Positions 16,568-25,348 are shown, counted from the first letter of the stretch. The stretch is 64,000 bases of DNA from Flavobacteriales bacterium (GCA_016788295.1 JAEUSY010000003.1:1-64000), one strand, 5' to 3'. The notes: generated by a model not told the origin, from the letters alone. Program-made: numbers and translations.

Positions 16568-17202
16568 TGGACAACCTCGCGTTGGACCGGCTCCGTGATG
16601 CGCTCCGTGGTCCCCTGCCCGGCCACGACCGTTTCCTGGAACTTTCTGGCTACAAGCGCCCGGACCTTGAGCGTGCCCGCGCGGCCGACCCACCACCGCG
16701 TGAAAGCGCTGTGCTGGCGCTGCTTTTCCCGCAGGACGGCCAGTGGCGCACCTTGCTGATGCGCCGCCCCGATTACGAGGGCGTGCACGGCGGACAGATC
16801 TCCTTCCCCGGCGGGCGCTGGGAGCCGCAGGACGCCACGTTGGAGCACACCGCCCTCCGCGAGTTCATGGAAGAGACTGGCGCTTTGGACACGCGGATCG
16901 AAGTGCTGGGGCAACTGAGCCCCGTGTACATCCCGCCGAGCCGTTCGCTGGTAACACCGTTCGTTGGCATTGCCGAGGCACTTGCGCCCGTGGCCCCCGA
17001 CCCGCGCGAAGTGGCCGAACTGATCCACCTGCCGCTGTACCTGCTGCTGCGCGACGACATCCTGAAACGCCGCGAGCAGTACATCCAGGTGATGGGCCGC
17101 AGCGTGGAGATCCCCTACTTCGATGTGCACGGCCATGTGGTGTGGGGCGCCACGGCCATGATGCTGGCCGAACTACGCGAGCTCCTGCACGGGCTCCGGT
17201 AG
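16567..17202 (+). CDS. NUDIX hydrolase, CoA-pyrophosphatase-like
   Basis: The 211-residue protein carries a full Nudix box at residues 82-105: GG.WE at its start, then REFMEETG (98-105), the GX5EX7REUXEEXGU pattern with metal-binding glutamates. The segment VHGGQISFPGG before the box is the signature of the CoA pyrophosphatase (NudL/PCD1) subgroup, which splits CoA into 3',5'-ADP and phosphopantetheine. The gene's last 30 bp overlap the 3' end of the convergent cyclase gene. Substrate is inferred from the subgroup only. Confidence 0.85.
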   Translation: MDNLALDRLRDALRGPLPGHDRFLELSGYKRPDLERARAADPPPRESAVLALLFPQDGQWRTLLMRRPDYEGVHGGQISFPGGRWEPQDATLEHTALREFMEETGALDTRIEVLGQLSPVYIPPSRSLVTPFVGIAEALAPVAPDPREVAELIHLPLYLLLRDDILKRREQYIQVMGRSVEIPYFDVHGHVVWGATAMMLAELRELLHGLR

Positions 17203-20200
17203 GCCGCATTCCTTGCGGAAACGGGCATTGGGCACCAGTCCGCGCTCGTCGGCGCTGAACTCCGGCTTGATGCGCTTCACGAAGTACATGTCGATCTTGC
17301 CCTTGTTCTTGGCCTCCACCTGGCCGCGGTGCTCGCACACGAAGTGGTCCTTGATCAGCGCGTAGGTGGTGCCGCTCACGTTCACTTCGCCGGGTTCGCC
17401 GCTGCTTTCCATGCGGCTGGCGGTGTTCACGGCATCGCCCCAGATATCGTAGGCGAACTTGCGCTTGCCCACCACACCGGCCACCACCGGACCCGAGTGC
17501 AGGCCGATACGCAGGATCCATGGTTCCTTGCCACGTGCCTCGTGCTCCTTGCGCCAGCCGTCCATCATCTCGCGCACTTCCAGCGCGGCCATCACCGAGC
17601 GGGTGGCGTGCGCGGGATCGCTGGAAGGCACACCGCTGGCGCACATGTAGCTGTCGCCGATGGTCTTGATCTTCTCGATGCCGTAGCGCCCGATGATCTC
17701 ATCGAACTTGATGAAGCACTCGTCCAGCTCGCTCACCAGCTCTTCCGGGGTCATCTTCTCGGCGGCCTTGGTAAAGCCTTTCATGTCGGTGAACATCACC
17801 GTTACGGCATCGTGGCGCCGTGCGGTGGCCTTGCCCTTGTCCTTCAGTTCATCGCTGATCTGTTTGGGCAGGATGTTCAGCAGCAGGTCCTCGATCCGCA
17901 CTTTCTGGCCTTCGATCTCCTTGCTCTGGGCCACCACTTCGGCAGTACGCTCCTGCACCCTGCGCTCCAGTATCTGGTTGCGCAACCGCAGTTGCCGTTC
18001 GCGGAATTTGATCCAGCTGATCACGGTAATGGCGATAACCAGGGTTAGCGCGGTGTAGAACCACCAGCTCTGCCACCAGGGCGGCAGTATAGTGAAGGCC
18101 AGTTCAGCGGGCTTCTCGCTCCACAGCCCTGCCCTGTTCATGCTCTTCACCTTGAAGGTGTAGGCGCCCGGCGGCAGTGCCGGGTAGTAGGCATCGGTCT
18201 CGGTGGTCAGGGGCTGCCACTCCTTGTCCAGACCGTCCAGTTGGTAGGCGTAGCGCACGGCCCCGGGGTCGCTGAGGCTAACGGTGCCGTAATAGATGCG
18301 GATGCTGCGTTCGCTGTGCCCGAGCCGCAGGTCCTGTTCCAGTGCCCGGTCCTCCAGATTGATGTTGAGGCCGCGCAGCGCCACCAGCGGCGGCAGTGCG
18401 GCCATGCCCCCTTTCTCGGGCACCACGCGCGTGGCCCCGCGTGCCGTGCCGAACCAGAGGTCGCCCTTGCGGGTAAGGCATGCTGCGCTCGGCTTGGCCT
18501 CCACGCCGATAAAGCCCGAACGCTCGGTGTAGGCCAGGAACCCTTCCTGCCCCGGACGCCAGCTGTTGAGGCCGCTCACCGTGCCGATCCAGATGTTGCC
18601 ATCGGCATCGCGCATCAGCGAACGGATGGTATTGTCCAGCAGGCCATCCTCCTTGGAGAAGATCTGTTCCTGCTTGCCGTTCTTCAGCACGAACACGCCC
18701 TGGTTGCGCGAACCCACCCACAGGCGCCCTTCGGTGTCCTGCACAAAGCACGAGGGCGAGAGCGCTCGGTCCAGGTCCACCTTGGTGGCCTTGCCGTTGT
18801 CGATACGGGTGATGCCCTTGTCCTTGCTGCCCACCCAAATGGTGCCTTTGTCGTCGCGGAACAGCGCTGTAACGGGTGTGGTGGGCACGCCATCGTCATC
18901 GCCGTACACCATGGGCGGCGCACCGGCCGAATAGCGGCGCAGGCCCGTAACGGTGCCGATCCACAGCTCGCCGGGTTGGCCAATGGCCAGTGCGGTCACC
19001 TTGCCGCGCGGGATCAGGATGTCGAGGTCGGGGTGCGGGATCGGTTGGAACGCGTTGGGGTCCAGTTCCAGGATGCCGTTGGTCTCCGAACCCACCCACA
19101 CATTGCCACGCGCATCCTCCACAATGCTGCGCACGCGGCTGGTCTTCACCGTTTGTAGGGTCTTCACCATGCCGGTGCCCTGCACCTTGGGGTCCAGGAT
19201 GGAAATGCCGCCATCGGTGCCGAACCACAGCCGGCCGCTGCGGTCTTCCATCACGGCCCATACCTGTTGGTCCAGCAGGCCGTCCTGTTCCAGCAGGTTC
19301 AGGAACCGTTCGCCCTTGAAGATCTGCAGGCCATAGTCGCCGGTGGCCAGCAGCATGTTGCCTTCACGATCGCGACCAATGGTGCGGATCAGCAGGCTCT
19401 CCAGTCCGTTGGCCGGGTAGTAGTGGCGGCGCACACCGTTCAGGCCGATCACAGCGGCACCACCGCCCCAGGTACCCACCCACACCTGGCCTGCGGCATC
19501 CTCGCCGAAGCACGATACCAGGTTGCTCGGCAGGCCATTGCCCGTGTTGTAGTTCACCACCTGGCCGGTGCGCGGGTCGCGGCAGAAGGCACCGCTGGAA
19601 ATGGTGCCCAGCCACAGGCGGCCCTCGCCGTCCTCGAACACCGCGTTCACCCCGAGCACGTCCTGCAGGCCGCTCCACTCCAGCGTGGCGAAGCGTTTGG
19701 CCGCAGCGTTCCACTTCTTCAGCGTGCCGCCATCCTCCAGGAAGGCCATGGTGCCATCGCGCAGCCGGCGCACGTCCAGCAGGTGGTCCACCAGGCCTTC
19801 GTTGCCGCCGTAGCGCTGCACGGTCAGCAGGCCATCGGGTGCCACGGCGGTAACGTGCAGCACGCCCTGGCCCATGGTGGTTATCCAGTAGCTGCCGTCG
19901 GCGTCCTGCTCCAGGCCGGTAATGTCCGCCGTAAGGCTTCCCTCGCCCAGACGCAGGGTGGTGAACCGCTGTCCGGTGCGCAGCGAAAGCCCGCCGCCGG
20001 TATGGCCCACCCACAGGCGGCCATCGCTGTCCATCATCAACTTGCGCGCTCCCTTGGGCGCAAGGCCCTCATCGGGACCGAAGGACTGCAGGCCCACGCG
20101 GTCGCGGCCGTCGAAGCTCACCAGGCCGTCCTCGGTGCCCAGCCACACCAGGCCGGTGCTGTCCTGCAGCACGGCGTACACGTTGCTGGTGGGCAGGCCG

Positions 20201-20295
20201 TTCTGCACATCCAGTCGCTCGAAGTAGAAACGTTGGGCCTGCATGCCCAGGGTGAGCAGGCAGGCGCTTAGGTAGGCCGAAAGGCGCAGGTTCAT
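17173..20295 (-). CDS. Two-component-regulator-type beta-propeller receptor with class III adenylate cyclase
   Basis: The 1040-residue protein has a signal peptide, then about 12-14 propeller repeats of the kind GRLWVGT..G (residues 25-640), a Y_Y_Y immunoglobulin-like domain (DGLDKEWQPL, YTFKVKS), one transmembrane helix (about 741-763), a coiled coil, and a cytoplasmic class III cyclase. Metal ligands are D837 (FTDMKGFT) and D881 (TIGDSYM). The base-selecting pair is K875 and D950 (YDIWGDAVN), the adenylate combination, and N957/R961 complete the transition-state set. This predicts extracellular sensing coupled to cAMP synthesis. Its start is 13 bp after the stop of the pseudo-caspase gene. 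Confidence 0.88.
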   Translation of the reverse strand: MNLRLSAYLSACLLTLGMQAQRFYFERLDVQNGLPTSNVYAVLQDSTGLVWLGTEDGLVSFDGRDRVGLQSFGPDEGLAPKGARKLMMDSDGRLWVGHTGGGLSLRTGQRFTTLRLGEGSLTADITGLEQDADGSYWITTMGQGVLHVTAVAPDGLLTVQRYGGNEGLVDHLLDVRRLRDGTMAFLEDGGTLKKWNAAAKRFATLEWSGLQDVLGVNAVFEDGEGRLWLGTISSGAFCRDPRTGQVVNYNTGNGLPSNLVSCFGEDAAGQVWVGTWGGGAAVIGLNGVRRHYYPANGLESLLIRTIGRDREGNMLLATGDYGLQIFKGERFLNLLEQDGLLDQQVWAVMEDRSGRLWFGTDGGISILDPKVQGTGMVKTLQTVKTSRVRSIVEDARGNVWVGSETNGILELDPNAFQPIPHPDLDILIPRGKVTALAIGQPGELWIGTVTGLRRYSAGAPPMVYGDDDGVPTTPVTALFRDDKGTIWVGSKDKGITRIDNGKATKVDLDRALSPSCFVQDTEGRLWVGSRNQGVFVLKNGKQEQIFSKEDGLLDNTIRSLMRDADGNIWIGTVSGLNSWRPGQEGFLAYTERSGFIGVEAKPSAACLTRKGDLWFGTARGATRVVPEKGGMAALPPLVALRGLNINLEDRALEQDLRLGHSERSIRIYYGTVSLSDPGAVRYAYQLDGLDKEWQPLTTETDAYYPALPPGAYTFKVKSMNRAGLWSEKPAELAFTILPPWWQSWWFYTALTLVIAITVISWIKFRERQLRLRNQILERRVQERTAEVVAQSKEIEGQKVRIEDLLLNILPKQISDELKDKGKATARRHDAVTVMFTDMKGFTKAAEKMTPEELVSELDECFIKFDEIIGRYGIEKIKTIGDSYMCASGVPSSDPAHATRSVMAALEVREMMDGWRKEHEARGKEPWILRIGLHSGPVVAGVVGKRKFAYDIWGDAVNTASRMESSGEPGEVNVSGTTYALIKDHFVCEHRGQVEAKNKGKIDMYFVKRIKPEFSADERGLVPNARFRKECGLPEPVQELA

Positions 20296-20308
20296 GCAGG
20301 AGTTCGGT

Positions 20309-22507
20309 TCAGCGGGAAAGGTCGTAGAAGCTGGCCTCCGATCCGGCGGCATCGCTCACCACCAGCGCGTTGCTCACGCTCTCGCTGTAGTTCTGGATCA
20401 GGTTCTTCAGGGGGCCGTAGTTGTAGAAGGAATAGATGTCGTCCTTCTTCGCGTCCACGGGTATCCAAAAGCTCTTGCCGCCCACGGTGCGCCCGTGCCC
20501 GGCGTACCACACCAGCACGGTGTTCACCTTGTTGGTGCGCACCAGGTCGCGCAGTTCGGTGCTGAAGAAGCGCTCCAACTGCTGCTTGGTCAGGTTCTTT
20601 TTGGTGATGGTCTTCTGCACGTTGTACTTGGCGAAGGCCTTTTGCATCTTGGCCACATCGCTGCCCGCGCCCGGCAATGCGGGGAAGCTCTTGTAGTCGC
20701 TGTTCTCGATGTAGATCACCCAGGTGGTGCCCGAGGTCACCGCCGCACCGGCCATGGGCTTCTCGGCCGGCTTCTCCGCGGGCTTGGGCTCTGTTCCGGT
20801 GGGCTCTGCCGGCTTCACCACGGCCACCGCTTCGGCCTTGCGCTGCAGCTGGTACACCACATCGGTGCCGTTGCCGAACTGGTCCTCGGCGCGCACGGTG
20901 AACCGGTCCTTGCCGGCGATCACCAGCTTCATGCTGAAATCGGTGCGGTTGGTGTCGGGCACGTAGCTCGCCAAAATGCCGTCCACCGTGATGGAGCGGA
21001 TGTTGCTCGCATCGCTCACGGTGCCTTCAATGAAGAGGTCCTCGCGCGTGGCGGAGATGTGGATGATGCGGTCGCTGCCGGGATCGGGCGCGGTGAGGGC
21101 CACCACCGGCGGCACCCCTTCGTTGCGCTCCACGCGCAGGCTCACGGTGCTCTCGTTGTCGTACACGTCCACGGCGGTCACCACCAGTTCCTTGTCATTG
21201 ACCCCGATGGGAATGGCCACGAAGAACTCCGGATCACGCTCGTCCCGCGCAAAGTCCGCCTCCATGCCGTTCACGGTGATGCGCTTCAGCTTGTTTCGGT
21301 CGCGCACGTGGCCGTCCACCTTCACCCGTGTAAGCACGGAGCTGATCTGGGCCACGCCGCCCCGGTGTACGGGGTCCACAATGGTGATCACCGGCGGATC
21401 GCTCTCGCGGTTCATCTCGAACAGCTGGCGGTCCACGCGGTCGCGCTGTTCCTGCACCTTGCGGCGGAAGTCGGCATCGTAGGCCGCATTGCCGTCCATG
21501 ATCCGCTTGGCCGCGTCCAGGTCGTTGATCGCGCCTTCCAGGTCCAGGTTGGCCTCGCGGCATTCGGCCCTGAACAGCAGCAGCTCCATGTCGCGCGGGT
21601 CGGCCAGCAGGGGTTTGTTCAGGTCGTTCACGGCGTTCTGGTGCTGGCCGTAGCCGTGGTAGTAGCGCGCCCGCTGCAGGTACACCGCGCGGTCCGTGCG
21701 CCCCAGGGCCATGCACCGGCTCACATCATCAATGGCCTTGGCGTATTCCTTCTGCAGGGCCAGGGCCTTGCTGCGCGAGAACAGGGCATCGGTGCTCTGC
21801 GGGTTCAGCTCCAGCGCGCGCGTGCATTTGGCAATGGCTTTCTCCAACGTGCGCATCTGCATGGTAGGGCCGGTGTACTGCTCGTACAGTTTCAACTGCA
21901 CTTCCGATTGCGCCACATAGGCCGCCTCGTACATGGGGTTCCACTCCACCACCTTGTCCAGGTCGAACTCGGCCGTCTTGTAGTCGCGTGTGGCGGTGCG
22001 CACCAGGCCGTGCAGGTAATAGGTGTCGGTGGTGGCCTTCAGCGCCAGGGCCGCATCGGCCGCCGTGCTGGCGCAATCCAGGTCGTTCAGGGCCAGGCAC
22101 GCGCGCACCTTGGCCTGCAGCGCCTTCATGTGCTTGGCGTTCACGCGCAGGGCACCATCGCACAGGGCAAGCGCTTTCCGGGCGCTGTCCACCTCCAGGT
22201 AGGCCATGGCCGCAGCGGCGCCCGCATCGGCATCGCTGGGGTCGGCGGCGTAGGCGGCGGCCAGGTCGGCAGCGCGCTCGGCATTGCGCCCCAGCAGGCC
22301 GTACACATCGGCCCGGGCCACATAGGCGGCCACTAGTTTGGGGTCCACCTGTATGGCCAGCGTGTACTTCTCCAGCGCGGGCTCCAACTGCTGCTGGGCG
22401 CGCAGCTTCTCGCCCTCCTTAAAGAACGCCTTGCCTGATTGCCCGAAGGCACCGAGCGTGAGGAAGGATACAAGCAGCAGGACGGAACGGAGCGGGTGCA
22501 TGGCCAT
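20309..22507 (-). CDS. TPR protein with C-terminal truncated caspase fold (pseudo-caspase)
   Basis: The 732-residue protein has a signal peptide, TPR repeats (about 25-330), two beta-sandwich or Big-like segments (370-560; IVDPVHRGG, ITVNGMEA), a Pro-rich linker, and a caspase/C14 region from about residue 595 (WVIYIENSDYKSFPALPGAGSDV). The catalytic His is present (H671, WYAGHG), but the cysteine block DACxSG reads DAAGSE (719-724): Ala721 replaces Cys, and the protein stops eight residues later, lacking the p10-like part. Peptidase activity is therefore unlikely. The cyclase gene begins 13 bp downstream. A start at 22501 is equally possible. Confidence 0.82.
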   Translation of the reverse strand: MAMHPLRSVLLLVSFLTLGAFGQSGKAFFKEGEKLRAQQQLEPALEKYTLAIQVDPKLVAAYVARADVYGLLGRNAERAADLAAAYAADPSDADAGAAAAMAYLEVDSARKALALCDGALRVNAKHMKALQAKVRACLALNDLDCASTAADAALALKATTDTYYLHGLVRTATRDYKTAEFDLDKVVEWNPMYEAAYVAQSEVQLKLYEQYTGPTMQMRTLEKAIAKCTRALELNPQSTDALFSRSKALALQKEYAKAIDDVSRCMALGRTDRAVYLQRARYYHGYGQHQNAVNDLNKPLLADPRDMELLLFRAECREANLDLEGAINDLDAAKRIMDGNAAYDADFRRKVQEQRDRVDRQLFEMNRESDPPVITIVDPVHRGGVAQISSVLTRVKVDGHVRDRNKLKRITVNGMEADFARDERDPEFFVAIPIGVNDKELVVTAVDVYDNESTVSLRVERNEGVPPVVALTAPDPGSDRIIHISATREDLFIEGTVSDASNIRSITVDGILASYVPDTNRTDFSMKLVIAGKDRFTVRAEDQFGNGTDVVYQLQRKAEAVAVVKPAEPTGTEPKPAEKPAEKPMAGAAVTSGTTWVIYIENSDYKSFPALPGAGSDVAKMQKAFAKYNVQKTITKKNLTKQQLERFFSTELRDLVRTNKVNTVLVWYAGHGRTVGGKSFWIPVDAKKDDIYSFYNYGPLKNLIQNYSESVSNALVVSDAAGSEASFYDLSR

Positions 22508-22583
22508 GAATGCGCCAATTTAGGAAGCGCGGGCCACCTGCTCATAGCGCGGGGCGGGCGGATCCTTGCCTCCCCGCGCAGAT

Positions 22584-22720
22584 AGTTCGGTTATCTTGGC
22601 GGGAGATGAGCGCGTTAGGAGATGATGCTTCGGATCGCAGGGTCTCCTTCGGAAGAACCTGCGGAGGTTGGGATGCTTCGGGGCATAGAGGCTCTTGCGT
22701 GAGACCTTGCGTAGGTTGGG
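22584..22720 (+). repeat. Leader element, copy A (promoter-like box plus tandem hairpin units)
   Basis: AGTTCGGTTATCTTGGCGGG at 22584-22603 is nearly identical to 36797-36816. It contains TATCTTGG, close to the -7 consensus. Two 48-bp units follow in tandem (22624-22671 and 22672-22719), both starting GATGCTTCGG and ending AGGTTGGG. Unit 1 pairs CGCAGG (22636) with CCTGCG (22658); unit 2 pairs AGGCTC with GAG-A-CCT (22689-22707). The match with copy B falls in a different reading frame, so the conserved thing is nucleotide sequence, not protein. Confidence 0.6.
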
Positions 22721-22734
22721 GCTTGGGCTGGCTA

Positions 22735-23028
22735 ATGGTTCTTATGCTTGCTTACGGCTGTTCGAGTTCATCCCGGCTGGCAACAAGTTCATGTTATTGC
22801 GAACGGGGTGAGAGAATTACCAAACAAAAGTTCCGCCAGTTCTTGCTCACCAACGAGCAAGCGAGCTTGCGCCTGAAGAAGTACACGATAGAAACGGCCA
22901 CTTGGTGTGAGACACGTCATGTCTTCTGCGTAGTTGTACATGGTCGGGACCATGTTACCAGATACTTTGAACTTTCTGCCGAACTAAAGGTGCTGAATGA
23001 GGGCGTTGTAATTGAACCGCTTAATTGA
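22735..23028 (+). CDS. Small predicted lipoprotein, unknown function
   Basis: This codes for 97 residues from ATG 22735. MVLMLAYGCSSSS looks like a short lipoprotein signal with a non-ideal box (AYGC). The mature part has three Cys (CYC, WCET) and alternating charged and hydrophobic residues without a known family. The frame is open upstream to 22510, but that part crosses the leader element and reads as low-complexity Gly, Trp and Cys; a GTG at 22699 remains possible. Its GC content is visibly lower than its neighbours'. It follows leader copy A and precedes tail motif A. Confidence 0.45.
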   Translation: MVLMLAYGCSSSSRLATSSCYCERGERITKQKFRQFLLTNEQASLRLKKYTIETATWCETRHVFCVVVHGRDHVTRYFELSAELKVLNEGVVIEPLN

Positions 23029-23174
23029 CCTATACCGAGCAACCAAGCATGTTGAGTTTTGAAAGCATTTGGGGTGAAGGCATCCATGCCCCCCATGGAA
23101 CATCGGCAAAGGATGAAGCAGCTTGTGGGATCCACGGAACGCAGATCCGCGGGAGCGGGGAATCTTTAGGAACT

Positions 23175-23204
23175 CGCGCGGCTGATCAGGGGAGCTTACA
23201 GTTC
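23175..23204. repeat. Tail motif, copy A
   Basis: This 30-bp block contains the palindrome CTGATCAG and the string GGAGCTTACA. It matches 37581-37611 at about 27 of 31 aligned positions. It lies about 150 bp after the small lipoprotein gene. Confidence 0.55.
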
Positions 23205-23246
23205 ACCCTCGGTCCGGCTCAGTTCTCCTCAGTGGTCTATTCCCCC

Positions 23247-23438
23247 GCTGACGCGGATCTGTAGCGTTGCCGCTGATCTGCGCTCAGTGGCCCTTAACCC
23301 ACGCCAGCGCAGAAGTGATGGATCGGAACGGAGATCCCCCTTGCTGACGCGAACCTGTTGCGTGGCCGCTGATCCGTGATCATTTGCCCTAAGCCCACGT
23401 CATCGCAGCCCGTGATGGATCGGAACGGAGATCCGCCC
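23247..23438. repeat. Two imperfect tandem repeats of about 96 bp
   Basis: Unit 1 (23247-23342) and unit 2 (23343-23438) both begin GCTGACGCG and share GTTGC/GTTGCG, GCCGCTGATC, AAGCCCACG-like and GATGGATCGGAACGGAGATC blocks, the last being 20 bp identical. No open frame is conserved between the units. They are non-coding duplications next to the TPR gene's 3' end. Confidence 0.65.
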
Positions 23439-23502
23439 CTTCTATCTTGAGTACGCGACTCGTGGTCTATCACCCGCAAGAAGCAACTGCCCAGCAGCCC
23501 CC

Positions 23503-24648
23503 TCAGCTGTTCGCCTTGATATACGCCTCCAGCTTGCCCTCTTTCCGCAGCTTCAGCAGTTTCTCGGCGCCTTTGTTGGGCCCTAGGGCATCGCGGTTCT
23601 TCTCGTAGAAATCCAGCACGTGGGTGGTGGCGTATTGGTTGGCCTCCACCACGTTGTTGGTGTTGCGCAGCACATACTTGGCATAGGCACCGAGGTAGAT
23701 CACCAGGCACTCGGCCTGGTCCATGTAGGGCACGATCTTCTCCTTGATCTCCACCGTTACCAACGAGGTATTGGTGATCCACACGATCAGGTCGGCGTTC
23801 ACCTTCTTTCGTTTGTCCGGTTCGGTGCCCACGGGTGTGTTGTAGAGCCAATCGAACCACTCCACGGCCTGGGTGGCCTCGTCGCTCTGTTCGCCGGTGG
23901 CCGTGGTGGTGCCGGTGGTGGGGGCCGGTGTGCTGAACACGGCCTTGGTAACGTCGGGGTGGATCTTGGCGCCGCGCTCCCGGGCGCGTTGCAGGTAGGT
24001 GCGGGCCTCGTCGGTGCGCCCGGCGTAGTAGTGGATAAGGCCCACCATGTGGTAGCCATCGGGCAGGTGAGGGTCATCGGTGCGCTGGTAAATGGCCAGG
24101 GCTTTTTCGGCGTTCACCAAGGCCTCGTCGAACTGCTTCTGCTGCATCTGCACATTAGCCAGCCCGAAATACCCTTCGGCACTTTCCGGGTGGTACTTCA
24201 CCAGGGCCTGGTAGTCCTTCTTGGCGCTGGCCAGATCGCCTTTGATGGAGTGTACCACGGCCAGGTTCATGCGGGCCATTTCGCCCTCGGGATAGAGCTT
24301 CAGTGACTTGTTGTAGCACTTGATGGCATCGTCGTACTGCCCGGCCTGGCGGTACACCTGCCCCAGGTTGTCATAGGCCTCAATGAACTTGGGGTCTTCC
24401 TTCAGCGCCTTGTTGTAAGAGCGCATGGCCGCTGCGAGATCGCCCCGCTGATGCTCGCGCACGCCCTGCCGGTAATAGGCCATGGCCTGTTCGGAAGCGC
24501 TGCCCTCGTACATGCCGGAGGCGCGGCCTGACACACGCATGGCGCTACCGTCCTCGGTGCGCACGGTCTCCACGCTGGTGCCCGATTGTGCCCAAGAGCA
24601 GGTGGCGGTCAGTAGGAAGAAGCACAAGGTATGGGCGAGGTGTCGCAT
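23503..24648 (-). CDS. Secreted TPR-repeat protein
   Basis: The 381-residue protein has a signal peptide (cleavage near SWAQSG), then five or six TPRs between about residues 50 and 220 (for example AMRSYNKALKEDPKFIEAYDNLG). A Thr- and Ala-rich linker follows (PAPTTGTTTATGEQ), then a helical C-terminal domain of about 130 residues (WITNTSLVTVEIKEKIVPYM) without a known signature. It is likely periplasmic and interaction-mediating. It diverges from the gene at 24730. Confidence 0.72.
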   Translation of the reverse strand: MRHLAHTLCFFLLTATCSWAQSGTSVETVRTEDGSAMRVSGRASGMYEGSASEQAMAYYRQGVREHQRGDLAAAMRSYNKALKEDPKFIEAYDNLGQVYRQAGQYDDAIKCYNKSLKLYPEGEMARMNLAVVHSIKGDLASAKKDYQALVKYHPESAEGYFGLANVQMQQKQFDEALVNAEKALAIYQRTDDPHLPDGYHMVGLIHYYAGRTDEARTYLQRARERGAKIHPDVTKAVFSTPAPTTGTTTATGEQSDEATQAVEWFDWLYNTPVGTEPDKRKKVNADLIVWITNTSLVTVEIKEKIVPYMDQAECLVIYLGAYAKYVLRNTNNVVEANQYATTHVLDFYEKNRDALGPNKGAEKLLKLRKEGKLEAYIKANS

Positions 24649-24694
24649 GGCGAGTGGTTTTGGAATGTTGAATGTAGTACACGGTCGGCTATTT

Positions 24695-24711
24695 GTAGGC
24701 GCCTACCTTCG
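24695..24711 (+). promoter_or_regulatory. Palindrome overlapping a putative -7 box
   Basis: GTAGGCGCCTAC is a perfect 12-bp palindrome (24695-24706) that overlaps TACCTTCG (24704-24711), a one-mismatch -7 box, 19 bp before the ATG at 24730. It could be an operator between the two divergent genes; no regulator is known. Confidence 0.35.
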
Positions 24712-24729
24712 TTCGCAACGCCTGGCAGC

Positions 24730-25326
24730 ATGAACAACGCGTGGGCCTTCGGTATCCTGTTCCTGGTGGTGTGGGGCCTGGTGGCCTGGAACCACTACGC
24801 ACCCTTTGTGCCCATACTGGGCCCCACCACCGAGACCGAGGCCACCATGGTGCGCGAGGGCTGGGAGCACGGACCCAATGGCCAAGGTGCCGTGCAACGC
24901 TCGCTGCTGGCCTATCGTGTGGGCGACTCGCTGCTTTACGTGTGGCAGCGCTTGGATGCACGCAAGGGACTGGTGGGCACTGGCACCCGCATGCTGATCC
25001 ACTATGCCACCAACGACCCGCACGACCTGCGGATAAAGGGCTACACGGACCGCCGCCCACGGTGCACGCCGGTGCGCTATTTCACCGCTGAGGATGGCCA
25101 CCGCCTGAAGTTGGGCCTGTGCGCGGACATTCTTGCCCTGCACCGCAGCACCTTGCGCGGCCAGGGTGTCGACTCGGTGTACATGCACTACGAGCGACAT
25201 GGCGATACGCTGAAGGCCTACCCCATTGGCCAACTGCGGGCCATTGCTCCGCGGCACTTCCTTGTGGTGGACGGCCGTCGCGCTTCGGTGACCGACCTGC
25301 AGAGCGGGCATACCTACAGCAGATGA
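24730..25326 (+). CDS. Membrane-anchored hypothetical protein
   Basis: This codes for 198 residues from ATG 24730 (MNNAWAFGILFLVVWGLVAW), giving one N-terminal transmembrane helix; the frame extends upstream to 24631 without a sensible start. The soluble part (about 25-198) is beta-rich with repeated short strands (LLAYRVGDSLLYVWQRL, HFLVVDGRRASVTDL) and no catalytic motif that I recognise. It probably faces the periplasm. Function unknown. Confidence 0.55.
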   Translation: MNNAWAFGILFLVVWGLVAWNHYAPFVPILGPTTETEATMVREGWEHGPNGQGAVQRSLLAYRVGDSLLYVWQRLDARKGLVGTGTRMLIHYATNDPHDLRIKGYTDRRPRCTPVRYFTAEDGHRLKLGLCADILALHRSTLRGQGVDSVYMHYERHGDTLKAYPIGQLRAIAPRHFLVVDGRRASVTDLQSGHTYSR

Positions 25327-25348
25327 CCCTACGCAGAGCAATGCAGCG

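Larger units (their letters stand above)
23029..23502. other. Intergenic region with shared tail motif and tandem repeat
   Basis: The 474-bp gap contains a 30-bp tail motif shared with 37581-37611 and two roughly 96-bp tandem repeat units (both listed separately). The short open frames here show no protein-like features. Confidence 0.6.

Noticed and set aside
20294-22336. A plus-strand open frame of 680 codons over the pseudo-caspase gene
   Set aside because: It is the antisense shadow of a protein with clear TPR and caspase features.
22584-22720. Reading the leader element as an integron attC site
   Set aside because: The attC core GTTRRRY/RYYYAAC pair is not present at either end, and no integrase is nearby.
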